DNA of 64,000 bases from the NCBI RefSeq assembly GCF_000023885.1, contig NC_013165.1:2604001-2668000 (forward strand), in the 5' to 3' direction. Positions within the stretch are counted from its first letter, which is position 1. Each line of letters opens with the position of its first letter. Source of the stretch: Slackia heliotrinireducens DSM 20476. GTDB lineage: Bacteria > Actinomycetota > Coriobacteriia > Coriobacteriales > Eggerthellaceae. The translations under genes were made by a program, and so were the position numbers. The notes under the pieces were generated by a model that was given only the letters and a program-made list of their open reading frames with translations, was not told the DNA's origin and made no database searches. Below, piece after piece: positions 1 through 9,381 of the stretch.

Positions 1-2571
1 CGATCCGGGAAGCGACCACCGCATGAGGTTCGAAATGGAAATGACCGTGGCAAAGAGGCCGTTCATTGGCGCAACGAGCAGGTTTGCCACCAGAACGCCG
101 ACCACGGCGCTCACCAATCCGATGGCGGCCGACTCGATGACCAGCAATCCTTCCACATGGCGCGGCGAGGCACCCAAGGACCGCAGAACCGCCAGTTCGT
201 GGGTGCGCTCGATGGCGGCATCGCGGGTGGATGACGACACCATGGACGAGATGACGAGCACGGCAACCGCGCCCACGCAGGCGAACAGCGCCGCCAGCCT
301 GAGCAGCCGGCGACGGATGAGCGTGAGCGCCGTGTCGGCGTAGGACATGGGCACCCAGGTGTCTTCGCAGAACTGGCTGTTGTACCGGTCGATAATCTCG
401 ATGGACTGCTCCATGGGGCGAAGGCCGTCGGGATAATACGCCACCGAGTCGGGGCTCGACCGGTCCACGGCTCCGATTGCCGCCATGTTCGCGCGATAGC
501 CCGACGACGCCGCGGCGTCCAGGGCCTCGGCGATGCCCTGCTCGAAGTCGCTGTCGGACACGTCCGCCAGGCGATCCCATTGGGCATCCGTCAAATCCAG
601 AGCTCCCTGGTCGTCGAACTGGTCGGGGTACTCCTCCCGCAAGGCGCTGACCTGCGCATCTGTCAGGCTTTCCACACAGGCGAGCTGGGCCTCGCTCAAC
701 CGGTCGATCCGCACGCCTTCCATCATGGCCGCCGCGGCGCCTTCGACGGTCTGCCCGCCGAAGGCTTCGCCTGTGAACACGTCCGTGTCGTAGCGGGCCT
801 GCTGATCGTGCGCGATGTCCGAATCCCATGCCCGGTCGATGAGCTGGACCTCCAGCTCTTGAAGGTACCCGAAGCCGCCGGCGACGTATACGCTGTCCGA
901 TTCGGAGGCGGGACGCACCACGCCCACCACCGTAAGGACCGTCGCGTCATTCTGCTTCGACTCCATGTATGCCGCGTCGGCGGAACGGTCCTGCCATACG
1001 TTCCCGTCGAAGTCGTACGCGTCGCTTCCCGCAAACGCGCAGAAGGTTACGCCCAGCACATCGTCGTAAGCCATCCGGTCGATACCCGTAAAAACCTCGC
1101 CGTCGGTCAGAAGAGCGGCGTCCTCCAAGCCCGCCGCATAAAGAACATAGTCGCTTACTGTGCCGTTCGCGCTGGTCACAAGGACGATTTCGTCATATGC
1201 GGCAGGCATGCGCCCGGCCAGCACCTCATACGGCTCGGCTCTGTCCCCTCCGTTCCAAATGAGGGGGCTCCACATGTCCGCCGTGCCGAACAGGTCGGCG
1301 GCCGCTTCGTCGGATCCGTCGGCCGCACCCAGGCGCGTTGCCAGAGACGAAGGATTGACTTGGATGAACGCGCCCGTGACGTCCCTTCGGTAAATCAGGG
1401 GCGTCACGCCGTAGTCCCGCACGACACCCATCAGGTCCACGTCGGCGTTGGCAGATGAGACCTGGAAGTACGAGAGGAACCGCGACATGCCCGGCACACC
1501 GGATACGCCGTTGGCCGCATCCACCGCGGATTCGAGCATCCCGTCGACCCCGATGCTTTCGGCGTCGGCCGCATCGGCATCGGACACGCTGTCCAGCGCG
1601 GCGTTTTCGGCTGCGGCGAACGCGGAGTCCGAAACCGTCAGCGGGTACGCCATGATGATGCCTTGTTCCAAGTCGCGAAGGTAATCGACACTTCCCAACA
1701 GCAGATTGCCGAACAACCCGAGGCCCAAAAAGCCGATCATGCAGGCCAAGGCGGTGCGCACGATCCGCCGCTTGCAGGCAACCATCCTGCGTTTTGCAAG
1801 CCAGATTGAAGACGGAAACGACAGGCCGCCCGCGACGTTCGACGGTTCGGCGGTTCGCGTCTGCACGTCCTTCCGATGTTCGCAGGCAACGACCCGGCCT
1901 TCGTCCAACCGCACCACCGTGTCGGCGTAGGTTTCGGCAATGTGTTCGTCATGGGTGACCACCACCACGACGCTGCCGCGGTCGGCGGCTTCGCGCAGCA
2001 AGCCCATGATGGCGTCGGCGCTGTCCGCATCCAACGACCCCGTGGGCTCATCCGCCAAAATAACCTGCGGGTTTCGTGCAAGGGTCCGCGCGACGGCCAC
2101 CCGCTGCTGCTGTCCGCCCGAAAGCTCATAGGGAAGGCGGTCCGCCACGTCGGCCACGCCCGCCCGATCAAGCGCCGACAACGCCTGCCGATGCAGCGCC
2201 TCGTCGGTCTGCCCGAATCCAGCAAGCCGCAGCGCCGCCTCGACGTTTTCGACGGCTGTCAAATGGTCTATCAGATTGAAGTCTTGGAACACCATACCCG
2301 AGACACGACGTCGGTAGGCATCCCAGTCGAAAGCGTCGTCGCAGGTCACTTCCGTACCGTTAACGACCACGGCGCCTTCGAAACTCCTATCGAGGCCGAC
2401 CAGCACCGAAAGCAACGTGGTCTTGCCGCACCCGGACGGACCTGTGACGGCCGTCAGCGTCCCCAGCGCGAAGGCCAAGGTGACGTCATCAAGGGCCACA
2501 ACAGGGCAAGAGCCCGAACGAAACCGTTTCGTCAGGCCCTTGCATCCGAAATATCCGACAGGAGCGGTCAT
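1..2571 (-). CDS. ABC transporter, fused ATPase and FtsX/MacB-type permease (C-terminus cut by window edge)
   Basis: One continuous frame runs from ATG 2571 to the window edge (857 codons, no stop reached). Residues ~1-230 are an ABC ATPase with Walker A GPSGCGKTT, signature LSGGQQQRVAVART and Walker B ILADEPTGSLD, the LolD/MacB subclass. A membrane segment follows (~262-285), then a large extracytoplasmic region (~290-745), then at least two more membrane helices before the cut, as in FtsX-type permeases. This single-chain arrangement is common for Gram-positive peptide-resistance or lipoprotein-type exporters; the substrate is unknown. It starts 9 bp after the stop of the zinc-ribbon gene upstream, so the two are probably co-transcribed. 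The last permease helix or helices lie outside the window. Confidence 0.9.
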   Translation of the reverse strand, partial: MTAPVGYFGCKGLTKRFRSGSCPVVALDDVTLAFALGTLTAVTGPSGCGKTTLLSVLVGLDRSFEGAVVVNGTEVTCDDAFDWDAYRRRVSGMVFQDFNLIDHLTAVENVEAALRLAGFGQTDEALHRQALSALDRAGVADVADRLPYELSGGQQQRVAVARTLARNPQVILADEPTGSLDADSADAIMGLLREAADRGSVVVVVTHDEHIAETYADTVVRLDEGRVVACEHRKDVQTRTAEPSNVAGGLSFPSSIWLAKRRMVACKRRIVRTALACMIGFLGLGLFGNLLLGSVDYLRDLEQGIIMAYPLTVSDSAFAAAENAALDSVSDADAADAESIGVDGMLESAVDAANGVSGVPGMSRFLSYFQVSSANADVDLMGVVRDYGVTPLIYRRDVTGAFIQVNPSSLATRLGAADGSDEAAADLFGTADMWSPLIWNGGDRAEPYEVLAGRMPAAYDEIVLVTSANGTVSDYVLYAAGLEDAALLTDGEVFTGIDRMAYDDVLGVTFCAFAGSDAYDFDGNVWQDRSADAAYMESKQNDATVLTVVGVVRPASESDSVYVAGGFGYLQELEVQLIDRAWDSDIAHDQQARYDTDVFTGEAFGGQTVEGAAAAMMEGVRIDRLSEAQLACVESLTDAQVSALREEYPDQFDDQGALDLTDAQWDRLADVSDSDFEQGIAEALDAAASSGYRANMAAIGAVDRSSPDSVAYYPDGLRPMEQSIEIIDRYNSQFCEDTWVPMSYADTALTLIRRRLLRLAALFACVGAVAVLVISSMVSSSTRDAAIERTHELAVLRSLGASPRHVEGLLVIESAAIGLVSAVVGVLVANLLVAPMNGLFATVISISNLMRWSLPGS

Positions 2572-2580
2572 GTGCGCCTT

Positions 2581-3375
2581 TTATTCAGACGCGGGGCTGT
2601 AGGAGAACTCGAAGGGGTAGTCTTCGGCTTCGCTCGCATCCACAACATCAGCGTCGTCAATGTAGAAGGTGTATTCGAAGTCGTCGGTCTCTTCCCAGGT
2701 CAAGTCGACCGTCTCGCTCGGATCCCAATCATCGATGCCGCAATTGCCGAAACCGAACACAGCCGTGCCGTCCTCGTCGATCTCGATGCCGTAGGTTTCG
2801 ACCTCGCCATCTCCGAAATCGAAGGAGATGCGCCAATCGCCCGTGTAATCGCCTTCGGGAATGCCGTTGCCCAGCAGCACGGATGCGGACAGGTCGGTGA
2901 TATCCTCACCTTCGCCATCTGTCAGGTTCGTAAGCTCGTACAGCGTGCTGCCGCCGATTTCCTCGACTTCTTCCATCGTGCCCGTAATGCTTCCGTCACC
3001 CGTATCGAGCACAGCCACGCCTTCTTCGTCAATGGTGACCCTCACGCTGGTTCCGATCAGCTCGCGTCCGCCTTCGCCGCCCAGCTTGTAGGTGCCGGCG
3101 ATGCCGTCGTTCGATTTGCCTATCAGGCCACCTGACCCCGAAAACGGACCTACGCCCGCGAATGCCGAGATGCCGAGCGCCGCCACCAGCACCACAGCCG
3201 CAGCTGCCGCCGCGATGATAGCAATCGGCTTCTTCGACTTCGGAGCCGGCGCCGGAGCGGCGTATGCTCCATACGTGTTGGCCTGCGTCGGAGCGGCTGC
3301 GTTGAGCCGGGATCCGCACTTGCCGCAGAACTGGGATCCGTCAGGCAACTGGGTACCGCAATGAGGGCAGAACAT
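2581..3375 (-). CDS. zinc-ribbon membrane protein of unknown function
   Basis: 264 aa from ATG 3375. I chose this start because GGAAAGGATT lies just upstream; an in-frame codon 12 residues earlier lacks a site. The N-terminus is a zinc ribbon (MFCPHCGTQL then FCGKCGSRL, two CxxC knuckles). An Ala/Pro linker, one hydrophobic helix (~48-72) and a ~190-residue acidic, beta-rich extracellular domain without catalytic motifs follow. The architecture (cytoplasmic zinc ribbon, one helix, outside domain) is common in Gram-positive bacteria and usually of unknown role. It lies 9 bp upstream of the fused ABC transporter, so it may assist or sense for that transporter (inference). Confidence 0.8.
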   Translation of the reverse strand: MFCPHCGTQLPDGSQFCGKCGSRLNAAAPTQANTYGAYAAPAPAPKSKKPIAIIAAAAAAVVLVAALGISAFAGVGPFSGSGGLIGKSNDGIAGTYKLGGEGGRELIGTSVRVTIDEEGVAVLDTGDGSITGTMEEVEEIGGSTLYELTNLTDGEGEDITDLSASVLLGNGIPEGDYTGDWRISFDFGDGEVETYGIEIDEDGTAVFGFGNCGIDDWDPSETVDLTWEETDDFEYTFYIDDADVVDASEAEDYPFEFSYSPASE

Positions 3376-3623
3376 CGTCAATCCTTTCCGCAGATTGGGA
3401 AACCAACCCAATACTCATGTTTTTGTTCTGGGAGAAGATTACCACAGCATGTCCTGTGTCAAGTTGTGCAACTCTTTCCTTTGCGCTATCAATTGTTCAT
3501 TACATAAAGCAGCACGATCGACAACGAAAAATGCAATAGGCAAGGTGCTGCCGTCACAGGCGAACACCTGCGCCTGACAAGCACCCTCCGAGCAGCTAGG
3601 CCAAGCGCCGGCAGCCCACCTTT

Positions 3624-3838
3624 TGCAACGAAAAACCGATTTGATGTGCACTTAAGGGGATAATCTGCGGCATCAACCCCGAAAGCGCCCTCAACCTGCG
3701 TTCAGATGCGCGCGTTAAGCCACACATTGAGTTTATATGTGGTATATCATTGACCATAAACTGATGCAAACGCCTCTCAGACAGCGCCAAGTTGCAGATT
3801 ATCCCCCTAAGTGCACCGAAAACTGAAATCTCGTTGCA
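3624..3838. repeat. inverted-repeat element, copy 1 (215 bp)
   Basis: Two ~45 bp arms in inverted orientation (3624-3668 and 3794-3838) both run from an outer TGCAACGA end to an inner GGGGATAATCTGC block, with GTGCACTTA between. The spacer (3669-3793) has no convincing coding frame. A second, diverged copy lies at 26962-27187 with the same arm layout and an unrelated spacer. Arms conserved while the spacer differs suggests a MITE-like or REP/BIME-like non-autonomous element. No target-site duplication was obvious. Confidence 0.75.
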
Positions 3839-4007
3839 CTTGGCTCTTCACTGCAGAGACACACCCTCCCCCGATTGGAACAAATCACGTTCCTTATCTC
3901 GCTGCACGGTCAAGAAGACCGAGGTATTGCCGCACAGGTCAGATTGAGGCAGTACGGCCAGCAAGGTTGCATCGGACGCCTGACGTAACGTTTCAATCCC
4001 TCAAATG

Positions 4008-4041
4008 AAATGGCTCCGATGCGCGAGCATCGGAGCCATTT
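4008..4041 (-). terminator. terminator hairpin after proS
   Basis: A perfect 14-bp stem (4008-4021 with 4028-4041) closes a 6-nt loop, about 95 nt past the proS stop. It ends in an ATTT arm followed on the minus strand by CATTTG, so the U-tract is weak. It probably ends the pyrH-proS transcript. Confidence 0.6.
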
Positions 4042-4135
4042 GAAAACCGTAGGTTGGAGCACGGCGCATAGCCCCGAAGGGGCGGTGGCCGGGCGGGCGT
4101 TGCGTCAGGAATCCGACGCAACCGAAGCCGACACG

Positions 4136-5854
4136 TTAAAGCAGCGACTCCACGAACGACACGACATCATCAACCGCAACGTCGGTCTTCTCGCCCGTCT
4201 TGCGGTTCTTCACTTCGACGGTGCCGGCAGCAAGGCCGCGCTTGCCGATGACGACCTGGGCAGGCCAGCCAATGAGGTCGTTGTCGGCGAACTTCACACC
4301 GGCACGTTCGTCGCGGTCGTCGATGCAAACCTCCAGACCGGCGGCAGCCAGCTTGGCGGCGACGTCCTCGGCGGCTTCCGTAACCTCGTCAGGCTTCGTG
4401 GACAGCGGAATGACCGCCACGTGAGCCGGGGCGATGCCGACAGGCCAGATGATGCCCATGTCGTCGTGGCTCTGCTCGACGGCAGCGGCCATGCAGCGGG
4501 ACACGCCGACGCCGTAGCAGCCCATGATGAAGGGCTTCTCGGTGCCGTCCTCATCCATGAACAGGGCGCCCATGGCCTCGGAGTACTTGGTGCCCAGCTT
4601 GAAGATCTGACCGACCTCGATGCCGCGGGCGGCCTGCAGGGGCTTGCCGCAGCAGGGGCAGGCATCGCCGGCGACGACGGTGCACAAATCGCCCCAGGCG
4701 TCGACCGTGAAGTCTTCGCCCTGCTTGGCGCCGAGCAGGTGGTAGCCCTCCTCGTTGGCGCCGACAATCCAGCGCTCGACGTCGCGCAGGCTGTCGTCAG
4801 CACAGATGCGCACGCCTTCGGGTAGACCGACCGGTCCCATAGAGCCCTTGACCAGGCCCGCATCCTTCATTTCCTCATCGGTAAGAGGCTCGAAGCCGCG
4901 CACCACATGCGCCGCCTTGTCCTCGTTCACTTCGTAGTTTCCAGGGACGAACAGCACCCAGATGGCGCCTTCCTTGTCCTTGCCGGAGAACGCCTTGACG
5001 GTGCCGTCGGCCTCGATGCCCAGGAAATCGGCCAGCTCTTCGATGGTGTGCAGGCCAGGCGTGGCGATCTTCTCCATGGTGTCGCCGACGTATCCGACGG
5101 GGTTGGGATGGCACTCGCCCACCTCGACGTCGGCGGCGTAGCCGCAGTCGCAGTAGACCAGCTCGGCCTCGCCGGTTTCGGCCAAGGTCATGAACTCCTC
5201 GGTGCCGTTGCCGCCGATTTCGCCCGGGTCGGCCTGGACGATGCGGTACTCCATGCCCATGCGCTCGCACATCCTGCTGTAGGCGTCGCGCATCAGCTGA
5301 TAGTTGACCTCCAGACCTTCCTGGTCCTTATCGAAAGAATAGGCGTCCTTCATGATGAACTCGCGGCTGCGCAGCAGGCCGAAGCGGGGACGGCGCTCGT
5401 CGCGGAACTTGAGCTGAATGTGGTAGAGGTTCTTCGGCAGGTCCTTGTAGCTGCGAAGCTCGTTCTTCACCAGGTCGGTGATGACCTCTTCGGCGGTGGG
5501 GCCGAGGCAGAACTCGTTGTCGTGGCGGTCACGCATGGTCATCATCTCTTCGCCGTACGCGCCCCAACGGCCGCTCTGGCGCCACAGGTCGGCGGACTGC
5601 ACGAAGGGCATCAGCAGCTCCTCGCCGCCGTGGGAGTCCATCTCCTCACGGACGATGTTCTCGATCTTGCGCAGCACACGCAGGCCCAGCGGCAGGAAGG
5701 AGTACAGGCCGGCGGCCTCCTTGCGGATCATGCCCGCACGGGTCAGCAGCTTAGCCGAAGGGATGTCGGCATCCGAAGGGTCCTCCTTCAGCGTGGGCAC
5801 ATACATAGTGCTCATGCGCAGGATGTTGCGGTTGAGATGTTTGTTCATTGCCAT
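4136..5854 (-). CDS. proS: proline--tRNA ligase
   Basis: 572 aa class II aminoacyl-tRNA synthetase, the usual length for the bacterial-type enzyme with an editing insertion between motifs 2 and 3. Motif 2 is visible around RDERRPRFGLLRSREF, and the C-terminal anticodon-binding domain contains DDRDERAGVKFADNDLIG. It charges tRNA-Pro with proline in the cytosol. ATG 5854 is preceded by GAAGGG at 7 nt; ATGs a few codons later (MSTMYVPTL) are also possible. It is the last gene of the minus-strand housekeeping run, 18 bp after ispG. Confidence 0.97.
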   Translation of the reverse strand: MAMNKHLNRNILRMSTMYVPTLKEDPSDADIPSAKLLTRAGMIRKEAAGLYSFLPLGLRVLRKIENIVREEMDSHGGEELLMPFVQSADLWRQSGRWGAYGEEMMTMRDRHDNEFCLGPTAEEVITDLVKNELRSYKDLPKNLYHIQLKFRDERRPRFGLLRSREFIMKDAYSFDKDQEGLEVNYQLMRDAYSRMCERMGMEYRIVQADPGEIGGNGTEEFMTLAETGEAELVYCDCGYAADVEVGECHPNPVGYVGDTMEKIATPGLHTIEELADFLGIEADGTVKAFSGKDKEGAIWVLFVPGNYEVNEDKAAHVVRGFEPLTDEEMKDAGLVKGSMGPVGLPEGVRICADDSLRDVERWIVGANEEGYHLLGAKQGEDFTVDAWGDLCTVVAGDACPCCGKPLQAARGIEVGQIFKLGTKYSEAMGALFMDEDGTEKPFIMGCYGVGVSRCMAAAVEQSHDDMGIIWPVGIAPAHVAVIPLSTKPDEVTEAAEDVAAKLAAAGLEVCIDDRDERAGVKFADNDLIGWPAQVVIGKRGLAAGTVEVKNRKTGEKTDVAVDDVVSFVESLL

Positions 5855-5872
5855 TGGAATACCCTTCTCTAT

Positions 5873-6928
5873 TTACAGGTTTTCGATTTCTTCCATAAGG
5901 GTGTTTACAATATCGCCCTCTTTGACTTTACGCAAGACCTTGCCTTGTTTGAATACGACGCCGACGCCGTCGCCCGACGCCACGCCGATGTCCGCGTCGC
6001 GCGCCTCGCCCGGCCCGTTGACGACGCATCCCATGACCGCCACCTTGATTGGCTTCTTGACGGTCCGCAGATGCTCCTCCACATCCTTGGCGATGCCGAT
6101 CAAGTCCACCTGGCAGCGTCCGCAGGTGGGGCAGCTGATGATTTCCGGTCCGCGACGACGCAGATCAAGGGCAGAAAGAAGCATCCAGCACGCACGGATT
6201 TCGGCGGTAGGTTCATCAGTCAGCGAGATGCGCATGGTGTCGCCGATGCCTTCTTCCAGCAGAATGCCCAGGCCGCAGGCAGATTTGACCACACCTTGCA
6301 TGAGCGTGCCCGCCTCGGTGATGCCGATGTGCAGCGGCACCTGAGGGATGGTCTTCGACAGAATGCGGTAGGTTTCCACCGTGGTCATGACGTCATGGGC
6401 CTTAGCCGATACCACGATGTCGGGAAAATCCCTGCTCAGGAAGTATTCCACGTACTGCTGGGCGGATGCGGCCAGCTTTTCGGGCAGCGTCAGGTCGTCG
6501 CGGGCGGCAAGCTCGTCGTCCAGCGACCCGGCGTTCACGCCGATGCGGATGGGAATGCCCGCTTCGCGTGCGGCTTCGATTACGGCGTCGGTCTTCTCCA
6601 GCCCGCCGATGTTGCCGGGATTGATGCGCAGCTTGGCGGCGCCGCGGCGGGCGGCCTCGATGGCGATGTTCGCGTTGAAATGGATGTCGGCCACCACAGG
6701 CAACGGGCTTTTCCGGCAGACCTCTTCGAAAGCGTCCAGGCATTCCGTTTTCGGGATGGCCATGCGAACGACCTCGCACCCGGCCTCAGCCAGCGCGTTG
6801 ATCTGCGCGAGGTTCGCTTCGACGTCCATGGCAGGGGCGTTCAGCATGGACTGCACCACGCACGGGGCGCCGCCGCCCAGTGGCACGCCGCCCACGTATA
6901 CCCTGCGGGTTGATTCATTCGGTTTCAC
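5873..6928 (-). CDS. ispG: 4-hydroxy-3-methylbut-2-en-1-yl diphosphate synthase
   Basis: 351 aa, typical for short bacterial IspG, the iron-sulfur enzyme that converts MEcPP to HMBPP in the MEP isoprenoid pathway. The TIM-barrel N-terminus shows VADIHFN and KLRINPGNIG. The [4Fe-4S] cysteines are seen in SCPTCGRCQ and the GCVVNGPGEA block. The start is a GTG at 6928, supported by AAGGGGG five bases upstream. Neighbours dxr, uppS and idi belong to the same isoprenoid network. A 159-bp gap separates it from the protease gene upstream, so it may have its own promoter. Confidence 0.97.
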   Translation of the reverse strand: MKPNESTRRVYVGGVPLGGGAPCVVQSMLNAPAMDVEANLAQINALAEAGCEVVRMAIPKTECLDAFEEVCRKSPLPVVADIHFNANIAIEAARRGAAKLRINPGNIGGLEKTDAVIEAAREAGIPIRIGVNAGSLDDELAARDDLTLPEKLAASAQQYVEYFLSRDFPDIVVSAKAHDVMTTVETYRILSKTIPQVPLHIGITEAGTLMQGVVKSACGLGILLEEGIGDTMRISLTDEPTAEIRACWMLLSALDLRRRGPEIISCPTCGRCQVDLIGIAKDVEEHLRTVKKPIKVAVMGCVVNGPGEARDADIGVASGDGVGVVFKQGKVLRKVKEGDIVNTLMEEIENL

Positions 6929-7087
6929 GTGGCCCCCTTAAGGCACCTCGAAACAATAGACCGTACAAGTCTATCGCATGATGCGCCTTGTCACGCCCGT
7001 TGAGCACCATATTTCACGCGCATTGCGCCAACCGCCTCCGTAGCGGAGACGAATCAGCGCGCACGGCACCCCGAAACGGAGGCACCG

Positions 7088-8158
7088 TTACCAGTTCCCG
7101 AAAACGAACCGTTGTATGTCTTGGTTGAGCATGACCACGAACAGCAGCATGAACAGCGTCACGCCGACGATGCTCATGGCGTTCATGGCGCGCGTACCCA
7201 CGAATCGGCTTGTGATTTTCTGATATATCTCGATGACGAACCGGCCGCCGTCCAGCGGAGGGATGGGCAGCAGATTCATAAGGCCCAGCGACACGGAGAT
7301 CATCGCCATGAACACCAGGAACATGGCCAAGCCGGCATCCGCGTACTGTTTGGAGACGACCGCCATGCCCACCACGCTTACGGAATTCGAGATGGTCTCG
7401 CCTGCCGTCGCGGGATTGAACAGCCCCACGATGGCCACGGCCACCACACCCATGTAGTTGAACGCGCCGACGATCGCCTGCCACACCGGCAGCACCACGT
7501 GTTGGACCTCGCCGGATTCCAACGTGTAGTCCATGCCCAAGATGGAGAACACGACGACGAACACCACAACGACGAAGAGCAGGTTCATGAAGATGCCTGC
7601 CAGCAGGATGACCGAACGCTTCCAGAACGGCAGCGAGCGGTAGGTGTGGGAGCGTTCCTCCAGGTAGAGCTCGTGGGCGTCGTCAAAGGGCCGGGGCTCG
7701 CCTTCCTTAAGATCGATGCCCTTGCGCTTGATGCGCCGCGCGCGGGTGTAGAAAACGTTGTGCTCGTCGGTCTTCTTGGGGCCAACCAGGCAGCCCCACT
7801 CCTCCAGGATGTAGAACACCTCTACGGCGTCGTCGATGGAGATGCCCTCCTGGAATGCGAAGTCGTCGGCGTAGAACGTGCCACGCTCATAGGCGAAGGC
7901 CAGGGCCTTCTCTATATAAGGGTTCTCGGCGCCGGGCTCCATACCGCAGATTTTGGCATAGCCGCCCAGCGGCACCGCAGTCACGCCGAACATCGTGTCG
8001 CCTTTGGTGAAGCCGATTTTCGGGCCGGGCAGGCCCAGCATGAACTCGGTCACCCTGACACCGAACATGCGGGCAGCCAGAAAGTGGCCGCCCTCGTGAA
8101 TGAACACGAGGATGCTCAGCACCAGGATCAGATACAGTATTTCAAGGGCAACGGTCAT
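7088..8158 (-). CDS. site-2 (M50) membrane metalloprotease without a recognisable PDZ domain
   Basis: 356 aa from ATG 8158, which overlaps the dxr stop (TGATG). Helix 1 carries the zinc motif HEGGH (~residues 22-26). The second zinc-site block is near the C-terminus, NLLPIPPLDGGR. This is the RseP/RasP/Rip1 family, which cuts transmembrane anti-sigma factors and signal peptides inside the membrane. Family members usually carry a PDZ domain after the second membrane block. Here that helix (FMNLLFVVVVFVVVF) is followed by only a short linker, while a charged ~95-residue stretch sits before it (~72-165). Position after dxr in the pyrH-proS run is the classic location. Confidence 0.9.
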   Translation of the reverse strand: MTVALEILYLILVLSILVFIHEGGHFLAARMFGVRVTEFMLGLPGPKIGFTKGDTMFGVTAVPLGGYAKICGMEPGAENPYIEKALAFAYERGTFYADDFAFQEGISIDDAVEVFYILEEWGCLVGPKKTDEHNVFYTRARRIKRKGIDLKEGEPRPFDDAHELYLEERSHTYRSLPFWKRSVILLAGIFMNLLFVVVVFVVVFSILGMDYTLESGEVQHVVLPVWQAIVGAFNYMGVVAVAIVGLFNPATAGETISNSVSVVGMAVVSKQYADAGLAMFLVFMAMISVSLGLMNLLPIPPLDGGRFVIEIYQKITSRFVGTRAMNAMSIVGVTLFMLLFVVMLNQDIQRFVFGNW

Positions 8159-9336
8159 CAAGCGACCCCCAAGTACTCACGCGAGACCGCGCGGGCCCAG
8201 GCGTCGATTTCCGCAAGCTGGTCAAGGCTTTCGACCGCCTGCACCTCATGGGCGTCCATGGCGTGCTCCACGCAGGCGTCGATATCCAGATACCCGCACC
8301 GGTCGGCCAGAAACGCAGCCACGGCAACCTCGTTGGCCGCATTCATCACGCAGGGCAGCGTGCCGCCCGTAGCGCCCGCGCGTTTCGCCAACGCGAAGCA
8401 GCGGAAGGTCTCCTCGTCCACGGGATAGAACTCCAGCTTACCGAGCTTGGTGAAGTCCATGGGCTCGACCGGGGCGTCCCAGCGGTCAGGATACGACAGT
8501 GCGAACTGGATGGGAATGCGCATGTCGGTGGTTCCCAGATGCGCCTTCACCGAGCCGTCGGAGTATTCGACCATGGAGTGGATCGCGCTTTGCGGCTGCA
8601 CCACCACCTTGATGCGGTCGTACGGCATGTCGAACAGGTGGTGCGCCTCGATGACCTCCAGACCCTTGTTCATGAGGGTGGACGAATCGATGGTGATCTT
8701 CGGACCCATCTTCCACGTGGGATGCGCCAACGCCTCTTTGGCGGTCATGCCTGAAAGCTGATCGCGCGTGCGACCGCGGAACGGTCCGCCGGACGCGGTC
8801 ACCCACAGCGCCGCCACTTCCTCGTGTCGCTCGCCCAGCAGGCATTGGTAGATGGCGCCGTGCTCCGAATCGATGGGCATGAGGGCCCACGGGTGCCCCG
8901 CAGCCTCGTCCAGCTGCTTGGCCAACGGCATGATGAGGTCGCCCGCCACCACCAGGCTCTCCTTGTTGGCAAGGGCAAGCTGCTTGCCCGCCGCCAGCGT
9001 CTCGTAGGACGCGCGCATGCCGGCGGCGCCGACCAGCGCGTTTACGACGCAGTCCACGTCGTCCGAATGCACCAGGTCCAAAATCCCCTGCTGCCCGAAC
9101 CCCACCGAAACGCCTTCGTGGACGTTCGCCAGCATGGCATGGTCGCGCATGGTCTCGTCGCCGAAGGCGACGTTGCGCACGCGGAATTCGTGGGCCTGCT
9201 CCACCACCGTCTCGACGCTGTGGTTGGCGGCCAGCGCCACGATCTGAATCTTGTCAGGATGACGCCATGCTACATCAAGCGTCTGGGTGCCGATGGAGCC
9301 CGTGGAGCCCAAGACGGCGACACGTTTTGCAGTCAT
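8158..9336 (-). CDS. dxr: 1-deoxy-D-xylulose 5-phosphate reductoisomerase
   Basis: 392 aa, normal length. The NADPH-binding N-terminus has LGSTGSIGTQTLDV. The substrate and metal region shows PIDSEHGAIYQCL, TASGGPFR and TWKMGPKITIDSSTLMNKGLE. It rearranges and reduces DXP to MEP, the first committed step of the MEP pathway. Its TGA overlaps the ATG of the protease gene by one base, and cdsA ends 45 bp upstream, so the run is one operon. Confidence 0.97.
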   Translation of the reverse strand: MTAKRVAVLGSTGSIGTQTLDVAWRHPDKIQIVALAANHSVETVVEQAHEFRVRNVAFGDETMRDHAMLANVHEGVSVGFGQQGILDLVHSDDVDCVVNALVGAAGMRASYETLAAGKQLALANKESLVVAGDLIMPLAKQLDEAAGHPWALMPIDSEHGAIYQCLLGERHEEVAALWVTASGGPFRGRTRDQLSGMTAKEALAHPTWKMGPKITIDSSTLMNKGLEVIEAHHLFDMPYDRIKVVVQPQSAIHSMVEYSDGSVKAHLGTTDMRIPIQFALSYPDRWDAPVEPMDFTKLGKLEFYPVDEETFRCFALAKRAGATGGTLPCVMNAANEVAVAAFLADRCGYLDIDACVEHAMDAHEVQAVESLDQLAEIDAWARAVSREYLGVA

Positions 9337-9381
9337 ATCAATACCCTTTCGCGCGCATCGGCGCAGTGTAGTCGGTTGCCT

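Noticed and set aside
580-3135. Plus-strand frames of 292 and 419 codons
   Set aside because: They oppose the fused ABC transporter and zinc-ribbon gene, which carry intact Walker and CxxC motifs on the minus strand.
3596-3790. 64-codon minus-strand frame inside the repeat element
   Set aside because: No ribosome site, and the other element copy has no equivalent frame.
4907-6913. Open frame of 668 codons on the plus strand
   Set aside because: It is antisense to proS and ispG, both unmistakable; its composition (His/Val/Gln-rich) is the usual shadow of GC-rich coding DNA and it has no family motif.
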